The translations under genes were made by a program, and so were the position numbers. DNA of 12,179 nt from Oehlia diaphana (lineage: Eukaryota; Glomeromycota; Glomeromycetes; Glomerales; Glomeraceae): positions 94,496-106,674 of the forward strand of contig QZLH01000186.1 in assembly GCA_003833135.1 (NCBI GenBank). The letters are read 5' to 3'. This document shows, piece by piece, positions 1 to 8,366 of this stretch; the stretch's first letter is position 1; the number at the start of each line of letters is the position of its first letter. The notes beneath the pieces were generated by a model. That model was not told the DNA's origin, made no database searches, and was given only the letters and a program-made list of their open reading frames with translations.

Positions 1-60
1 ATACATATTTTTTTTTTTTTTTTTTTTTTTTTTCGCAATTTTTTTTTTTTTTTTTTTTTG
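1..60. repeat. Poly-T tracts at the left edge
   Basis: Two long T runs separated by a short CGCAA interruption occupy the left edge. They are low-complexity sequence with no coding content. Similar A or T runs recur through the window and end it on the right, so they look like a property of the genome rather than a mark of one element. Confidence 0.9.
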
Positions 61-947
61 TTGACACTTTTCCATTATAAATAAGAAAAAAAAGATTTAT
101 CAATCTTTTATCTGTAAAAAAAGTAAATCCGGTCACTTAAATAGCGAGAGATGGTCATATAAAAAATCTTCGGTAAATGATTCGTACGGCCGATGTCTTA
201 TAGTTTTATAGTGCACAATATATCCGGAGACAATGAATAATAATCTAGAAATTTTTCACATGGTCAGATCTTGTTCAATAATTCAATAAAAGAACATTCC
301 CTTTTTTGTGCTAATTATGAACTTAAATTTTTTTTTCATGAATATCATAATTTAAGGGAAAAAATATCGTAATTAAGGGAAAAAATGTAAAGTTAAATTT
401 TGTGATGTCTAAATAAAGTTTTAATTTAAATAATACTTTACCATTTTAGAAGAAAAAGGAAATAAACTAATGATTACAAATTATTATTTTTTAATTAAAG
501 TAATCAAAAATTTTCATAATAGACATTACTTAAAGACATTCCAAACATTTCAAACTTTATTTATGTAGTAGCACATTATGATTAGTCGTGCCTTTTTACC
601 CTTTATTGATAGGATAATCATTTTACCATTTTAATTCATATGCAAAATTTCCGGATAAATACAAACTATTGCTTACAGCATTTCTAGAAATATTATATAA
701 TTTTTATATATATATATAATTAGAGATTTTTTTTTCTGTTTCTTTCATTTTACGAAAGTTTTTTTTTTTTTTGAAAAAAAAAAATTATCTTATATTTTTT
801 TACTTCAGTAACTCTTTACGCATCCAATTAAATACATTTTTTTCATGTTGTTACTATTAAAAAGTCACTATATATATCTTAGACTAAAAGAAGAATATAT
901 TATCTGATGATTCTGATCCCATCATAGTTATTGAATTGGGGAAAAGA
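61..947. other. Gene-free AT-rich spacer
   Basis: I see no supported gene. It holds a CTGTAAAAAAAGT-ATCCG motif at 112-131 that recurs at 2051-2070 (18 of 20 bases identical), a short tandem pair of the type AATTTAAGGGAAAAAAT near 350-387, a (TA)n stretch near 702-718, and A/T runs at 727-783. All frames are closed often by stops. Confidence 0.6.
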
Positions 948-1000
948 GATATCGGTCGAAGACCGATATCCCTCACCCAATTACTGAGTTATAGAGGAAT
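920..1000. repeat. Fold-back (inverted repeat) with perfect 10-bp core
   Basis: GATATCGGTC at 948-957 and GACCGATATC at 961-970 are perfect inverted copies around a 3-nt GAA loop. The pairing continues imperfectly outward: GAATTGGGG on the left faces CCCAATTAC on the right, giving a hairpin of roughly 35-40 bp per arm. It could be a fold-back transposon remnant, a hairpin RNA precursor or a palindromic protein-binding site. Nothing in the sequence decides between these. Confidence 0.6.
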
Positions 1001-1310
1001 ACCGTGGTGACCAATAGAATCAAATGTTACTAATAACGTTTTCAAACGTTTTAACATTGGATTTCTCATGAAAATATCGGTCATTAAAATCCGCATATTC
1101 TGAACAATAATATGTATTATAATCTCTTGATGTACGAACAAAAAAAATAGGTGACCAATCATTGGTTTATAAGCAACTTAAATATTTAGCGAGAAAAACA
1201 TATTCATCGATGTATATAAATGTATAGATGATTATTCTTGGATTAACTATGACATTAGATTAGTTTGATGATATTCAAATGCGCTGGCATGTAATCATCT
1301 GTCATATCTC

Positions 1311-1559
1311 AACCATCTATAACGTAGTGACTTACCTGATTTATTAAACATATTAATTATAAGCGAGAAGACCATACTTTCTTCTCGTTTAGCTGTAAAA
1401 ATACATAAAGCATTGATAGATCTTATGAAAAAGACTTAGAAAAAAAAAATTCTAATGTACATTAAATCACTAGAGTATATTAATAATGCTGGAATGTTAA
1501 TATTAAAGAAGATGTGGGACAGCATTAGATAATCCTTATGGCGAAAGTAATCGAAAAAG
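1311..1559. repeat. Diverged direct duplication, copy 1
   Basis: This segment matches 1658-2007 in order: a CAT(C)TATAACGTAGT-like start, TATTAATTATAAGC, a CTTCTCGTTTAG block, ATAAAG, TGATAGATC, TACATTAAATCACTAG, AATGCTGG, ATGTTAATATTAAAG, GATAATCCTTAT, and an end at GCGAAAGTAATCGAAAAAG. It is shorter than copy 2 because two internal blocks are absent. Neither copy carries a long open frame, so this is decayed or non-coding sequence. Confidence 0.75.
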
Positions 1560-1657
1560 CAAGTTTGCTAGCAAAACGATAGTGTGCACGTGTGAATTTA
1601 ACATAGGGTAGTTTGGATAAAAATATTGAACACTTTGTTAGACATTAATAATCATTT

Positions 1658-2007
1658 AACTATCCATAACGTAGTATGAAATGACAACTTATATGTTTTA
1701 TTAGTTATATTAATTATAAGCAAGAACTTCTCGTTTAGTTGTAAACGCACATAAAGTACTGATAGATCGAGTTTTTCATACATTAAATCACTAGTGAGTT
1801 ACACTTGCAAGTCATATGAAGACTTTTATTCTGTCTCGGGTGAGTAATAAATAGGAATCTACCTATATAAAGGGTTAGAGTATATTACCTATAGAGAAGC
1901 TGATTCCATCACAAAATTGGATGATGCAAACAATGCTGGCATGTTAATATTAAAGATGATGTGGGGACAGCAATAGATAATCCTTATTGCGAAAGTAATC
2001 GAAAAAG
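1658..2007. repeat. Diverged direct duplication, copy 2
   Basis: This is the longer partner of 1311-1559. Relative to copy 1 it holds an extra block of about 84 bp after TACATTAAATCACTAG (bounded by TAG on both sides) and a second extra block before AATGCTGG. The TAG microhomology suggests that copy 1 lost sequence by deletion between short repeats. Its parent element or gene is not recognised. Confidence 0.75.
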
Positions 2008-2050
2008 TTTAACTTTGTTGTTATTTGGTAGAAGGGTGTTGGACAATTAC

Positions 2051-2197
2051 CTGTAAAAAAAGTCGATCCGTTTTTTATATTCCATCTTTTTTTCCGTAGA
2101 AGACTCATATTTCCGGAATTAATAACCTTATATCACGGAATTTATCGTATTATTTACATTTTCCGTGAATGAATCCGTGAAAGGCTTATTTTTACAG
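2051..2197. mobile_element. Candidate MITE-like element with short inverted termini
   Basis: CTGTAAAAA at 2051-2059 is mirrored by TTTTTACAG at 2189-2197. Inside is a second perfect 8-bp inverted pair, TCACGGAA (2133-2140) and TTCCGTGA (2161-2168), around a 20-nt loop, and a TTCCGGAA palindrome near 2111. A related left end (CTGTAAAAAAAGT) occurs at 112. The element is about 147 bp with no coding capacity, which fits a non-autonomous miniature element. I see no clear target-site duplication, so the call is tentative. Confidence 0.35.
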
Positions 2198-2405
2198 AAA
2201 TAACGAATAAAATTTTTATGGAGTTAAATATTTAATCGAAAACCTTTACAACTCTACTGCGCAGCCAGCAGATGGTAGTGCTCAATTCGATTACAATATA
2301 AGAGCCAAGATCCAAATTTATTTTATCGAAGGTTGACTATTAAAATCTTTCTCGAGAAGAACTTACTCTTGATGGTTTCTCGATTCAAGTTTGTTATCAC
2401 TAAGG
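2198..2405 (+). pseudogene. Possible decayed exon ending at a good 5' splice site
   Basis: This stretch is richer in G and C than its surroundings and has two overlapping short frames of protein-like composition. One, about 41 codons, includes ADGSAQFDYN. The other includes LEKNLLLMVSRFKFVITKG and runs to a GTGAGT donor at 2406. Neither frame continues past the putative intron, so any gene here is broken or non-coding. ADGSAQF resembles the N-terminal motif of RNase PH-type exosome subunits, but the residues after it do not follow that family. I treat the likeness as weak. Confidence 0.2.
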
Positions 2406-2507
2406 GTGAGTTTAAATTGATGTGAATTTCTTAATTATGTGAATTTCTTAATTACCCAACTTTTTATTGATTTTTTTATTTATTCTTTCTAATTTTTTGC
2501 TCTTTAG
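2406..2507 (+). other. Intron-like segment without a supporting reading frame
   Basis: The segment begins GTGAGT, carries a TTCTAAT branch-like motif, a long pyrimidine tract, and ends TGCTCTTTAG. Its length of 102 nt is in the range of the confident introns in this window (67-170 nt). It contains a perfect 17-bp tandem duplication (2420-2436 and 2437-2453, unit ATGTGAATTTCTTAATT). Joining its flanks leaves stops in every frame within a few codons, so it would belong to a non-coding RNA or a decayed gene. Confidence 0.35.
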
Positions 2508-2559
2508 GTTAAAAATGATTTGTAAATATTTTGGAAAGGTCGTATTTGTTGAACGTATA

Positions 2560-2591
2560 GTACCGTGATGCTTGGGTACCGTGATGTTTGG
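2560..2591. repeat. Tandem 16-bp duplication
   Basis: GTACCGTGATGCTTGG is followed directly by GTACCGTGATGTTTGG, with 15 of 16 bases identical. It is one of several small tandem duplications in 2400-2850. Confidence 0.9.
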
Positions 2592-2697
2592 ATAACTAAA
2601 TCTTTAATAATTCGTGAGTCAAATTGCATGTAATTTCTTTATAGTATTAACTGGTTGACACTCAATTATCTGCCCTAATTAATTAACCATCTTTTTT

Positions 2698-2721
2698 TGA
2701 ACTTGTTTATCACAGAAACAT
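2698..2721. repeat. 24-bp direct repeat, copy 1
   Basis: It is identical to 2826-2849. The unit starts TGAACTTGTTTATCACAG, which combines a branch-point-like TGAAC with a pyrimidine-rich acceptor ending in CAG, so it looks like a complete 3' splice site with the first bases of an exon (AAACAT). In the frame ELVYHRNI both copies read the same. Confidence 0.85.
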
Positions 2722-2751
2722 CTTGTATCAAAAATTTGTTGCTCATGATTT

Positions 2752-2997
2752 ATGATCTTCCCCAGTAACATCCTATCCTGGACCATCATTATATCGGTCA
2801 CAGGGCCTCCCTTTTTTGCAATTGCTGAACTTGTTTATCACAGAAACATTCGTAATTTTCCCAATTTTAAAAATGCAATAATAAAGTCTCTTTTTGCAAT
2901 TGATTCAACATTACATAATAATAAAGGAAAAGAAAGTAACAGAGAGGAGGTAGAAGAAGTGAATGATTTAATCATAAGCAGAGATGATGGGTCATGA
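2752..2997 (+). CDS. Hypothetical short ORF, doubtful
   Basis: An 81-residue open frame of no recognised family. Residues 1-30 are hydrophobic (SWTIIISVTGPPFFAIAELV). Residues 31-53 are mixed, and the tail is charged and acidic (KGKESNREEVEEVNDLI). The tail has a coding-like composition, with five glutamates and two aspartates in AT-rich DNA, whereas the head overlaps the duplicated splice-acceptor sequence at 2826-2849. It may be the last exon of a gene spliced at 2843 rather than a complete protein. The upstream exon would have to lie in 2200-2700, where I find no matching frame. The minus-strand frame over the same bases is a serine/leucine-rich shadow and is not supported. Confidence 0.25.
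   Translation: MIFPSNILSWTIIISVTGPPFFAIAELVYHRNIRNFPNFKNAIIKSLFAIDSTLHNNKGKESNREEVEEVNDLIISRDDGS
2826..2849. repeat. 24-bp direct repeat, copy 2
   Basis: This is the exact second copy of the 2698-2721 sequence. It lies inside the 2752-2997 open frame. If it is used as an acceptor (AG at 2842-2843), the exon would start at AAACATTCG and the hydrophobic first part of that open frame would be intron. Confidence 0.85.
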
Positions 2998-3284
2998 TGA
3001 TGGGTAATTGATGAATTGTAATTGAATAAGCTGGTTATAGTATTAAGTAGTGACAAATTTATTATAAAAAAATATACAAAAAAAAAAAAAAAAAATCAAT
3101 AATTGCAAGTTATTATAGTACAGGTAAGTAAGTAGCTTTGATGCTGCAATTCATCGAATGTTCTAACTTCTAAACGATTTTCTAATTATACATATTTTTT
3201 AACGCATTAAATTTTATACATAAGGATACAAAAGAATCAAGAATGAATTTCTGGATAGTGACTTTACAAAAAAAAGGTAAATTA
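2998..3284. other. Spacer downstream of the HP1-like gene
   Basis: No gene is seen. It contains an A run at 3078-3094 and serves as the 3' flank of the minus-strand gene that ends at 3285. No exact AATAAA signal is visible on the minus strand close to that stop. AT-rich variants are present. Confidence 0.6.
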
Positions 3285-4366
3285 TTAATTTTTAATCACG
3301 AGATGTTGTTCGTAAAATTGGATCAACTAAAAATATTCATAATATTTTGGTTAAAAGAAAGAAGGTACATAAAATTCTAGATATAATAATTCTAAAATAC
3401 CTTTAATGGACATTTTTGGTATACTTCACTTGAAATATGATAGCTATCTGTTCCATCCGGCCTTCAATTTTTGAATAAAAAAAAGGAATCAATTATATCG
3501 CACTTATTAAATAGATTATAGTTCACCCTTTTTATAACGAAAATTATAGTGAATTTATAATAAAAAAATTCGGTATAACTAGAGTTATAATAGTAAGGGT
3601 GAACCGTATCATATAATGATTATGAACTCACCATTTTATTTGAACAAAAACATCATCAGAATCATTCTCAGTCTCACGTACAACATTCAAAATAGTCGCA
3701 TGATTTTCCCAATTATTGTGAGTATATAGTGCAAAATACTGATTTGTCCTTTCAATTTCTTCACTAGCAGGTTGTAACCATTGGGGAATATTAATAGTGA
3801 TTTCATTGGAATCATTCGTGGAAACGTCACTATCACTGACAACGGTATTGGTATCATCATTCGAGCCATTTGTTTCTTTAATAATGGTTAAATCAAGTTC
3901 TTTCTTTTTATTAACATTATTTTTCTTAAGAGATTTACGACCTCTACGATTTCGATTGGCACTATTTTTACGAGGGCGACCTCTGCGTTTAACGATATTT
4001 TTCTTATTTATCCAATAATTTCTGATCAATGATGGTGCGTTTCTTTTTTTTTTTTTTAAAAAAAAATAAAAAAAAATAATTATGTATATATTAGATATTA
4101 ATTAATTCATTAAATTAAATATTTCCATAAGATAAAAAAAATCTTACGTGTCTTCCTCATCGATCCAACTATTCTCTTCATCACCAAAATCCTTCCATTT
4201 AAGCAAATATTCCATACCTCCCTTAAAAATATAGGTACATATGAAAGAAATGTTATGAAGTAACGATAATTCGATTATCTTTACTTACATTTGATTTTGT
4301 TTTATGATCGATAATAGCCTCAACTTCAAAATATATAGTTTCAAGTGTTCTATTATCTATGGGCAT
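3285..4366 (-). CDS. HP1/Swi6-family heterochromatin protein (chromodomain, AT-hook hinge, chromoshadow domain)
   Basis: Five exons, read on the minus strand: 4366-4289, 4221-4148, 4042-3632, 3461-3401 and 3326-3285, totalling 666 nt and 221 residues. Introns start GTAAGT, GTAAGA, GTGAGT and GTATTT and all end in AG. Residues 11-61 form a chromodomain (YFEVEAIID, EYLLKWKDF, EENSW, LIRNYW). F13, W35 and F38 sit at the three positions that cage methylated lysine. Residues 69-91 are strongly basic with an AT-hook core (RGRPRK, 71-76). About 100-135 is an acidic/polar linker. Residues 162-221 form a chromoshadow domain (NNWENHATIL, VQIKWPDG, KCPLKLIQFYEQHL). HP1 proteins bind H3 lysine-9 methyl marks, dimerise through the shadow domain and compact heterochromatin in the nucleus. 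Each splice junction restores the family consensus in phase, so the model is strong. The ATG at 4366 lies directly before the chromodomain. The usual N-terminal acidic extension is missing, so an upstream exon is possible. Confidence 0.88.
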
Positions 4367-4563
4367 TTTTATTCGAAAGAATTTTTTGAGGGATATATAA
4401 TTGTTTTGAGAGAGAGATAATTATTTTGTGGGATATATAGTGGGATATATATAATTGAAACGAGAGTAGAAAGTGATCAGTAAAGAAATCATTTTTGAAA
4501 AAAAATATTTTTTTTTAAATAAAAAAAAAAAAAAAAGTATAATTCATTTGAAAAATAGATAAT
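4367..4563 (-). promoter_or_regulatory. Upstream region of the HP1-like gene with repeated GGGATATATA
   Basis: Three copies of GGGATATATA (4390-4399, 4430-4439, 4442-4451) lie 25-85 bp upstream of the start codon, spaced by GAGAG-rich sequence. ATATATA could serve as TATA-like elements for the minus-strand gene. An A/T run lies at 4497-4537. The promoter role is inferred from position only. Confidence 0.3.
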
Positions 4564-4663
4564 TAGATCATTAGAATAAAATAGATCATATAATAAAATA
4601 AGTCATTAGAATAAAATAGATCATTAGAAATAGATCATTAGAATAAAATAAGATCTTAGAATC
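4564..4663. repeat. Minisatellite, about six units of 14-18 bp
   Basis: Units are variants of TAGATCATTAGAATAAAA: lengths 18, 17, 18, 14, 18 and 15 bp fill 100 bp exactly. The unit has no open-frame meaning. The array sits about 200 bp upstream of the HP1-like start codon. Confidence 0.85.
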
Positions 4664-7600
4664 CATTGGAAAGTTAAAAATCAGTTTATTAAACTTCCTG
4701 TATACAAAATTATTTGTAATTACACGTCATAAGTGTCATCAGTTTCATCAGTTCATCGGTCTATCTAAGTAAAAACGAATTCATGATTTTCATCACTTTT
4801 TTTGACAGAATTAATCACCTGATCACTTGTAGATGATCAAAAAAATACACGTGAATAATTTGAATGATTAGGGGAAAAAAAACATCGTCAAGTAAATCAT
4901 GTGGAAAACAAAGTCTTGGCAAACTGTTCTAAATATAAAAAATATATGACTAACTTTGTCTTGGACTCTTGGCACTTATGAAAATTGATCGTAATTTGTT
5001 TTTATTTTTTTTAAAAAAAAATATATTATGACAATAAATAAATATGATTTATGGAAATTATCGATAAAATCACTTTTCTCTGTGTAAGAACTTTTATAAT
5101 AGTACAATAATAAGATATCCGGGGGAATAGATTATCCATTATATATATCACAATTATCACAAGTGATTATCGTAAAAATTAATGGGAACGGATATTCCGA
5201 GATCCGAAGATATTTCAGAATCAAGGACCCTTGATTAAATTAATATTTATTGTACTGTAAGTATTATATATTATTACACATACATATATTATATATACAT
5301 TTACATTTACATTACACATTTACACATACAATAATACAAGAATTAGCTTAAGTCATTGTAAATCATTGTCGATTTTAGTTAATAATTTTGATTTAATAAT
5401 GTTGAACAAAATTTTCATAAAAAAATTTTCAATATTTACCCTGTTACATATTATTATAATAATTTACAAATAAGATGATTATTTTCTCTAAAAAGACTTT
5501 TCTTTCTTTTAATCATGAGATCATAATTTATTAATAATTATTATTGAAATCGGTTCATTTATAATTTACGTTAGATTAAAAATTATTTTACATGCATAAC
5601 CTTTAGCATATCGTAATAATATATATGAACTTTCTTGTGTGTTTTTTCTTACAAAAATATGGTTATAATAAGAACATTTTGGTTATTGGCGTATTTAATG
5701 TTTACCTTTTAATTTGCCTTTAAAAGATCTTTTAGATGAATAAAATAAGAATTAAATTAACCAATTAACGATATTTTTAACGGAGAGGAAAAAGGTTTAT
5801 AATTATGACATTTACGGGAGGGTACTTTAGTTATTATAACATGTGCCCTGAAACCCTAATCTTAATAAAGCTAATTCATCTGCAGATCCGATCAATTTAA
5901 TTTCCAAAAGGAAAATGTTATTTCCCAATATTTTTTGTCTAAAGGGAGTGAAAAATATCACGTGTTGTTAATTTGAAAAGAGAGGGGGAGGGAAAATTTT
6001 TAAACTTTATTATAATCAAATTGAACTAAGGATAATTGATTCTCTTCCGATTTACCAGAGATCAATGTAATATTTTTTTTAATTTGTTTTTGATTACTTT
6101 TTTTTTAAAAAAAAAATATATATTAAATATATATTATGTGAATTTAAAGAAAATTCAAGAACCGAGTTATCGTAGTACCATAATTTAAACAAATAATCGA
6201 TTTGAAAGAGATAAGGGATTATAATTGGATATTGTTTTATGAAACCTAAACGCGAAAGGTTCCTTGACCCTTTTTTTTATCTTATATAAACATAAGATAT
6301 ACTATAATAAGTAATTCGGCTTTCGAAGATCCCGAATTTACCTTCTTTTCCCGATTTTTTTTCATATAATATGGATAATCATAATGACGCGTAAATATAT
6401 TAATTAAATTGAATACTTTCTTTTATCTTAATTTATAATACGATGATTTTTTATTAAATTAGCGTCGTGCAACATTATAAAATGACATCTTTTTAAAGTC
6501 CGATAAAACGGATTTACGCCCGTCAAATATTTTAAAAAAAAATGTTTCATAAACGATCCTTAGCTAATTAGTATAATTACAAACTTGTTTAAAAAAATGT
6601 AACCAATAAAAATATTGATAATAATTGATTATTGTTTTATTATTATAATGAGAAATTATTTAATTAAGATTTTAATTTGTCATAACGTTTCAATCGTTTC
6701 ATGATTTGTTCCTTTTTTTTTCCTTTTATTTTATTTAGCGTTTCATTTTATAATCAATAACTTTATTAGGAAAATATTTTTCAAGAAAAAAAAAAAAAGA
6801 GAGAAAGAAGAGAAATCATTTAACCAATAATTTTAATTACATCCTATGTACATAATACGGCAAGCACGATGAGTCAAGCACGATGAACATGATACAAATA
6901 AAAAAAAAAAAGCATTTAAATAATTGGATATTTTAAGTACCCGGAAGGAAGTTCTTTTTCGGCGCAGTAGAATTCACGCGTACATAATATACAAATTATA
7001 CATAATACTTTGTACTTCCTTCCAAGCCACAAATAATAAATTACCTGTTACAATATAAATCTATTTATTTGTTGTTTTTTTTTGTTGGGCTTGTGTAAGC
7101 TTATATAAAAAATTAATTTAGCAGGAGAACCTGTATTTAATAAAAGTTAAACTTTAAATGAATGTTAAAAAACTTTAAAAAAGAAAAAAAAAAAAAAAAA
7201 TTAAATTTTTTAAAAAAAAAAATAAAAAATAAAAAATAAAAAGAAAAATTTATTTGTTTATTCCCGTTAATGGCAGCCACTCAACATTCGGGGTACACTT
7301 GTTAATGTAATTCATATATGTATTATATGTACGAAAGATTATTATTATTTACTATTTATATTAAAGATTTTCATTATCTGTTATATATTTCGCTGCATTA
7401 AAAAAAAAATTGTACAAAACTTCTCCTTAAAAATATTTAAAGTTATTACCCGAATATATAAAAGCTTTTTATTTGACCATTCACATAAATTTGATCTTGA
7501 TTCGTTTCCCTTTGAATGATTATAATTTGGTATAATTTTAAAAATAATTTACCTAAAATATAACAATTTGTGATGATGGATTTATAATCTATTCCAATTT

Positions 7601-8066
7601 TTAATAAAAAAATGGTCACCAGATAGATTTACAAATTTTTTAATTCAAACAATAAAAAAAAAAAACTGGTATTAATAATTTATTATATAATAAGAAATCG
7701 GTAATTTATTAATATAATTTTGATTCAAAGAAATTTTTCATAATCAAATTTTACTTTTTAAATTCAACCAATCAAATTAAAAATCAAATAACGGATACTT
7801 TATAAGGTAAATTTTTTCTTTTTGAAAAAAAAATTCACATATAAAGTAATTATCAACAAATATTATTAAACAATGTACGTTTTTAATCGGAATTTCGGAT
7901 TATTTTTTAAAGATTTTTAAACTAATTTCCTTTGTTTAATTGTAATTTTTTTTTTTTTTTATTTCTTTGTTTCAAGAAAAGATCATTATTATACAAAGAA
8001 ACAACTAGACAAATTTTCGATAATCTAAAATAATTCGGGTTTCTTTGTGTGATTAATCAAGTAAGA
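4664..8066. other. Large gene-poor spacer between the two divergent genes
   Basis: I found no gene here on either strand. Visible structure: a perfect 8-bp inverted pair AATCAAGG/CCTTGATT at 5219-5236; low-complexity TACATTTACATTACAC repeats near 5270-5330; CACGTG boxes at about 4850 and 5960; a tandem CAAGCACGATGA pair at 6861-6872 and 6875-6886; an inverted pair GGAAGGAAGT (6943-6952) and ACTTCCTTCC (7014-7023); and poly-A/T tracts at 6095-6118 and 7180-7250. Short frames of 30-45 codons on both strands occur at the rate expected by chance. Confidence 0.6.
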
Positions 8067-8183
8067 ATGTATGTGTATGCGCTGCGGCAAAATCACTTGA
8101 TAAACATCTGCGCCACTCTACTCCCAGCCCATTCCCACACTATAACTCCTTTAAATTTGATTCGTAATTTTATTATCCAATAA
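8067..8183 (+). CDS. Possible upstream ORF in the hydratase leader
   Basis: A 38-codon frame (MYVYALRQNHLINICATLLP...) starts at the ATG at 8067 and stops about 200 bp before the hydratase start codon. It sits in the most GC-rich patch of the spacer (8079-8140). It could be an upstream ORF if transcription begins this far out, or a chance frame in promoter DNA. It resembles no family that I recognise. Confidence 0.2.
   Translation: MYVYALRQNHLINICATLLPAHSHTITPLNLIRNFIIQ
8177..8181 (+). promoter_or_regulatory. CCAAT box upstream of the hydratase
   Basis: CCAAT lies about 200 bp before the start codon at 8382, a usual distance for the CCAAT-binding complex in fungal promoters. The assignment rests on motif and position only. 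I looked for a fatty-acid response element (CGG-N15-18-CCG) and saw none. Confidence 0.35.
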
Positions 8184-8326
8184 TAAAATTCATAATGAGT
8201 AAGCAATATTCCCTTTTAAAGTAAAATGTGAAAAGATCATCGTGAAAAAAAGAAGAAAAAAAAATTTTTTTTTTCTAAAAAAAAAAATCTTTCTTTTTTT
8301 ATAATATATTTTATTATATTTATATA

Positions 8327-8328
<2 letters not shown>

Positions 8329-8366
<38 letters not shown>

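Noticed and set aside
2240..2340. ADGSAQFDYN as an exosome RNase PH subunit fragment
   Set aside because: Only about seven residues resemble the family, and the following sequence does not match. It is kept only as a weak remark.
2838..3056. 72-codon minus-strand frame rich in Ser and Leu
   Set aside because: It is the antisense shadow of the 2752-2997 frame and of a low-complexity stretch, with no domain and no splice support.
3285..3400. Reading straight on after KCPLK, giving a second FY-containing frame (LEFYVPSFF)
   Set aside because: It requires an intron of under 20 nt or a frameshift. The GTATTT to TTTTTAG intron (74 nt) gives LIQFYEQHL, a far better chromoshadow match.
3687..4018. 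Other frames over the HP1-like middle exon (60 codons minus, 73 codons plus)
   Set aside because: The chromodomain-hinge-shadow reading explains this exon fully; the others are shadows.
4740..4830. Minus-strand exon-like stretches (STSDQVINSVKKSDENHEF) upstream of the HP1-like gene
   Set aside because: They end at stops in every frame and no acceptable intron joins them to another exon.
5099..5257. AGTACAATAA-type inverted copies near 5100 and 5247 as terminal repeats of an element
   Set aside because: Only about 10-11 AT-rich bases match and the flanks do not extend the pairing or show a target duplication.
5659..5712. Short hydrophobic frame MVIIRTFWLLAYLMFTF as a second signal-peptide exon
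   Set aside because: It lacks a good 5' splice site and stops after 17 codons; weaker than the 11873 candidate.
5836..5970. About 43-codon minus-strand open frame (includes SADELALLRLGFQG)
   Set aside because: Open frames of this length are expected by chance many times in 12 kb. It has no start codon near its beginning and no family match that I recognise.
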